From Gelidibacter japonicus (lineage in GTDB: Bacteria; Bacteroidota; Bacteroidia; Flavobacteriales; Flavobacteriaceae): a DNA stretch of 64,000 nucleotides. The notes under the pieces are model-generated. The model worked only from the letters and a program-made list of their open reading frames with translations, did not search any database and was not told the origin of the DNA. Made by a program: the position numbers and the translations under genes. Positions within the stretch are counted from its first letter, which is position 1. Every line of letters starts with the position of its first letter. The DNA lies in assembly GCF_010725055.1 (NCBI RefSeq), contig NZ_BJKB01000009.1:122839-186838 (forward strand), given 5' to 3'. Below, in pieces: positions 63,330 through 64,000 of the stretch.

Positions 63330-64000
63330 TTAATTAATCTTTAACACTGACACATGGGCATCATCGTACGGTAAACCAGATTTCACGATTGCAAAACACT
63401 GTTTCAATAACTTATTGGCTACTGCAATAAGCGCCAATTTTTTACTCTTACCCTTGTTTACGATTCGCTCATATATCTCGCGGCACGCTTTGTTGTACTT
63501 ACAGGCATTGAAAGCACAAAGGAACAACAGGTTGCGAAGTTTCTTGTTGCCGACCTTACTGATCCTGCTACGACCGCGTACACTGCTTCCCGACTCTCGA
63601 ATTGTAGGTGTAATACCAACATAGCTGCAGAGCTGTGCAGCGGTCTCAAACTTGGAAAATCCATCGGTTACCACAATCAAAAACAATGCAGTCTTTATAC
63701 CTATCCCTGGAACGGTGGTCAAAAGGGTGAGCTGCTGTTGTTGTTCTTTCCTAACAAGCGAGAGCAGACGCTCCTCGATACCGGCAATCTCCTTGTCCAA
63801 GTGTTTTCTGTCCCGTTTCAGGGACCGGTAAACGAACTTGGAGGGAATGCCGAGGGTTTCTTCGCCGTGCAACTTGTTTTTGGCTGCCGTGCGCTTTTTA
63901 AGATAACTGTCCAACAATTGGAACAGTTGCAAACACTCTGCCTGCACATCGGTCAGGGCACTGTAAAGTGGAACCTCGTTAGCCATCGCATAATCGCAAA
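63330..64000 (-). CDS. IS110-family transposase, C-terminal part (5' end outside window)
   Basis: At least 218 residues in an open frame that continues past the right window edge. The diagnostic C-terminal IS116/IS110/IS902 domain is VPGIGIKTALFLIVVTDGFSKFETAAQLCSYVGITPTIRESG, then SRISKVGNKKLRNLLFLCAFNACKYNKACREIYERIVNKGKSKK. A helical segment (SLKRDRKHLDKEIAGIEERLLSL) precedes it. IS110 enzymes carry an N-terminal RuvC-like (DEDD) domain, here beyond the edge, and act with a bridge RNA from a non-coding end. The gene points toward the GCCAACGCT repeats, 177 bp away. Confidence 0.93.
   Translation of the reverse strand, partial: CDYAMANEVPLYSALTDVQAECLQLFQLLDSYLKKRTAAKNKLHGEETLGIPSKFVYRSLKRDRKHLDKEIAGIEERLLSLVRKEQQQQLTLLTTVPGIGIKTALFLIVVTDGFSKFETAAQLCSYVGITPTIRESGSSVRGRSRISKVGNKKLRNLLFLCAFNACKYNKACREIYERIVNKGKSKKLALIAVANKLLKQCFAIVKSGLPYDDAHVSVLKIN

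Overview
The window is AT-rich DNA from a member of the Bacteroidota, most likely a flavobacterium. The grounds are SusC/SusD pairs, Bacteroidota-type conjugation genes (TraE-TraN, RteC, BfmA/BtgA-like and DUF5712-like mobilization proteins) and TAnnTTTG promoter boxes. No rRNA or tRNA gene was recognised. All product names come from reading motifs by eye; no database search was run.

Region A (1-17900, chromosome-like) is a catabolic gene set read on the + strand. It holds two N-acyl-D-amino-acid deacylase-type amidohydrolases, an Asp/Glu racemase-type enzyme, a DmpA/P1-type aminopeptidase broken by an in-frame stop, an M20 metallopeptidase, an isoaspartyl peptidase/asparaginase lipoprotein, ATP-dependent PEP carboxykinase, a dicarboxylate/acidic amino acid symporter, a SusC/SusD importer and a penicillin-binding-protein-like serine hydrolase. 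Together these suggest uptake of modified acidic peptides (D-, N-acyl- or isoaspartyl-linked) and their conversion through oxaloacetate to PEP.

Region B (about 18.1-52 kb) is an integrative conjugative element. Mobilization genes (ssb, RHH accessory protein, relaxase, coupling protein) read +. An AbiEi/AbiEii toxin-antitoxin pair follows. The type B conjugation operon (TraE, F, G, I-like, J, K, M, N) reads -. Then come an amidase, replication/regulation genes, RteC and a cargo block. The cargo has a PLP acyltransferase-GNAT fusion, a PAS-AraC regulator, a MauE/DoxX redox membrane protein, a small four-cysteine secreted peptide (DUF6520-like), an S9 peptidase, SusD, SusC and a carboxypeptidase-regulatory-domain protein. 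Related 11-bp tandem repeats lie near both ends in opposite orientation (18162-18194 and 51847-51912).

Region C (52-64 kb) has a zinc-ribbon protein, an integron-type tyrosine recombinase, a 60-bp imperfect palindrome directly after it, and a tight five-gene type I restriction-modification operon: hsdM, a KilA-N protein, hsdS, an AAA_13/RloC-like ATPase with a candidate R-E-H nuclease triad, and hsdR. The operon is bracketed by repeats built on GCCAACGCT. An IS110-family transposase, cut by the window edge, lies just beyond the right-hand repeats. The layout resembles a large mobile gene cassette.

The most interesting candidates are the recombinase/repeat-bracketed defence cassette, the DUF6520-MauE-S9-SusCD cargo module, the PLP-GNAT fusion with triple repeats upstream, and a folded three-way-junction element at 50843-50937.
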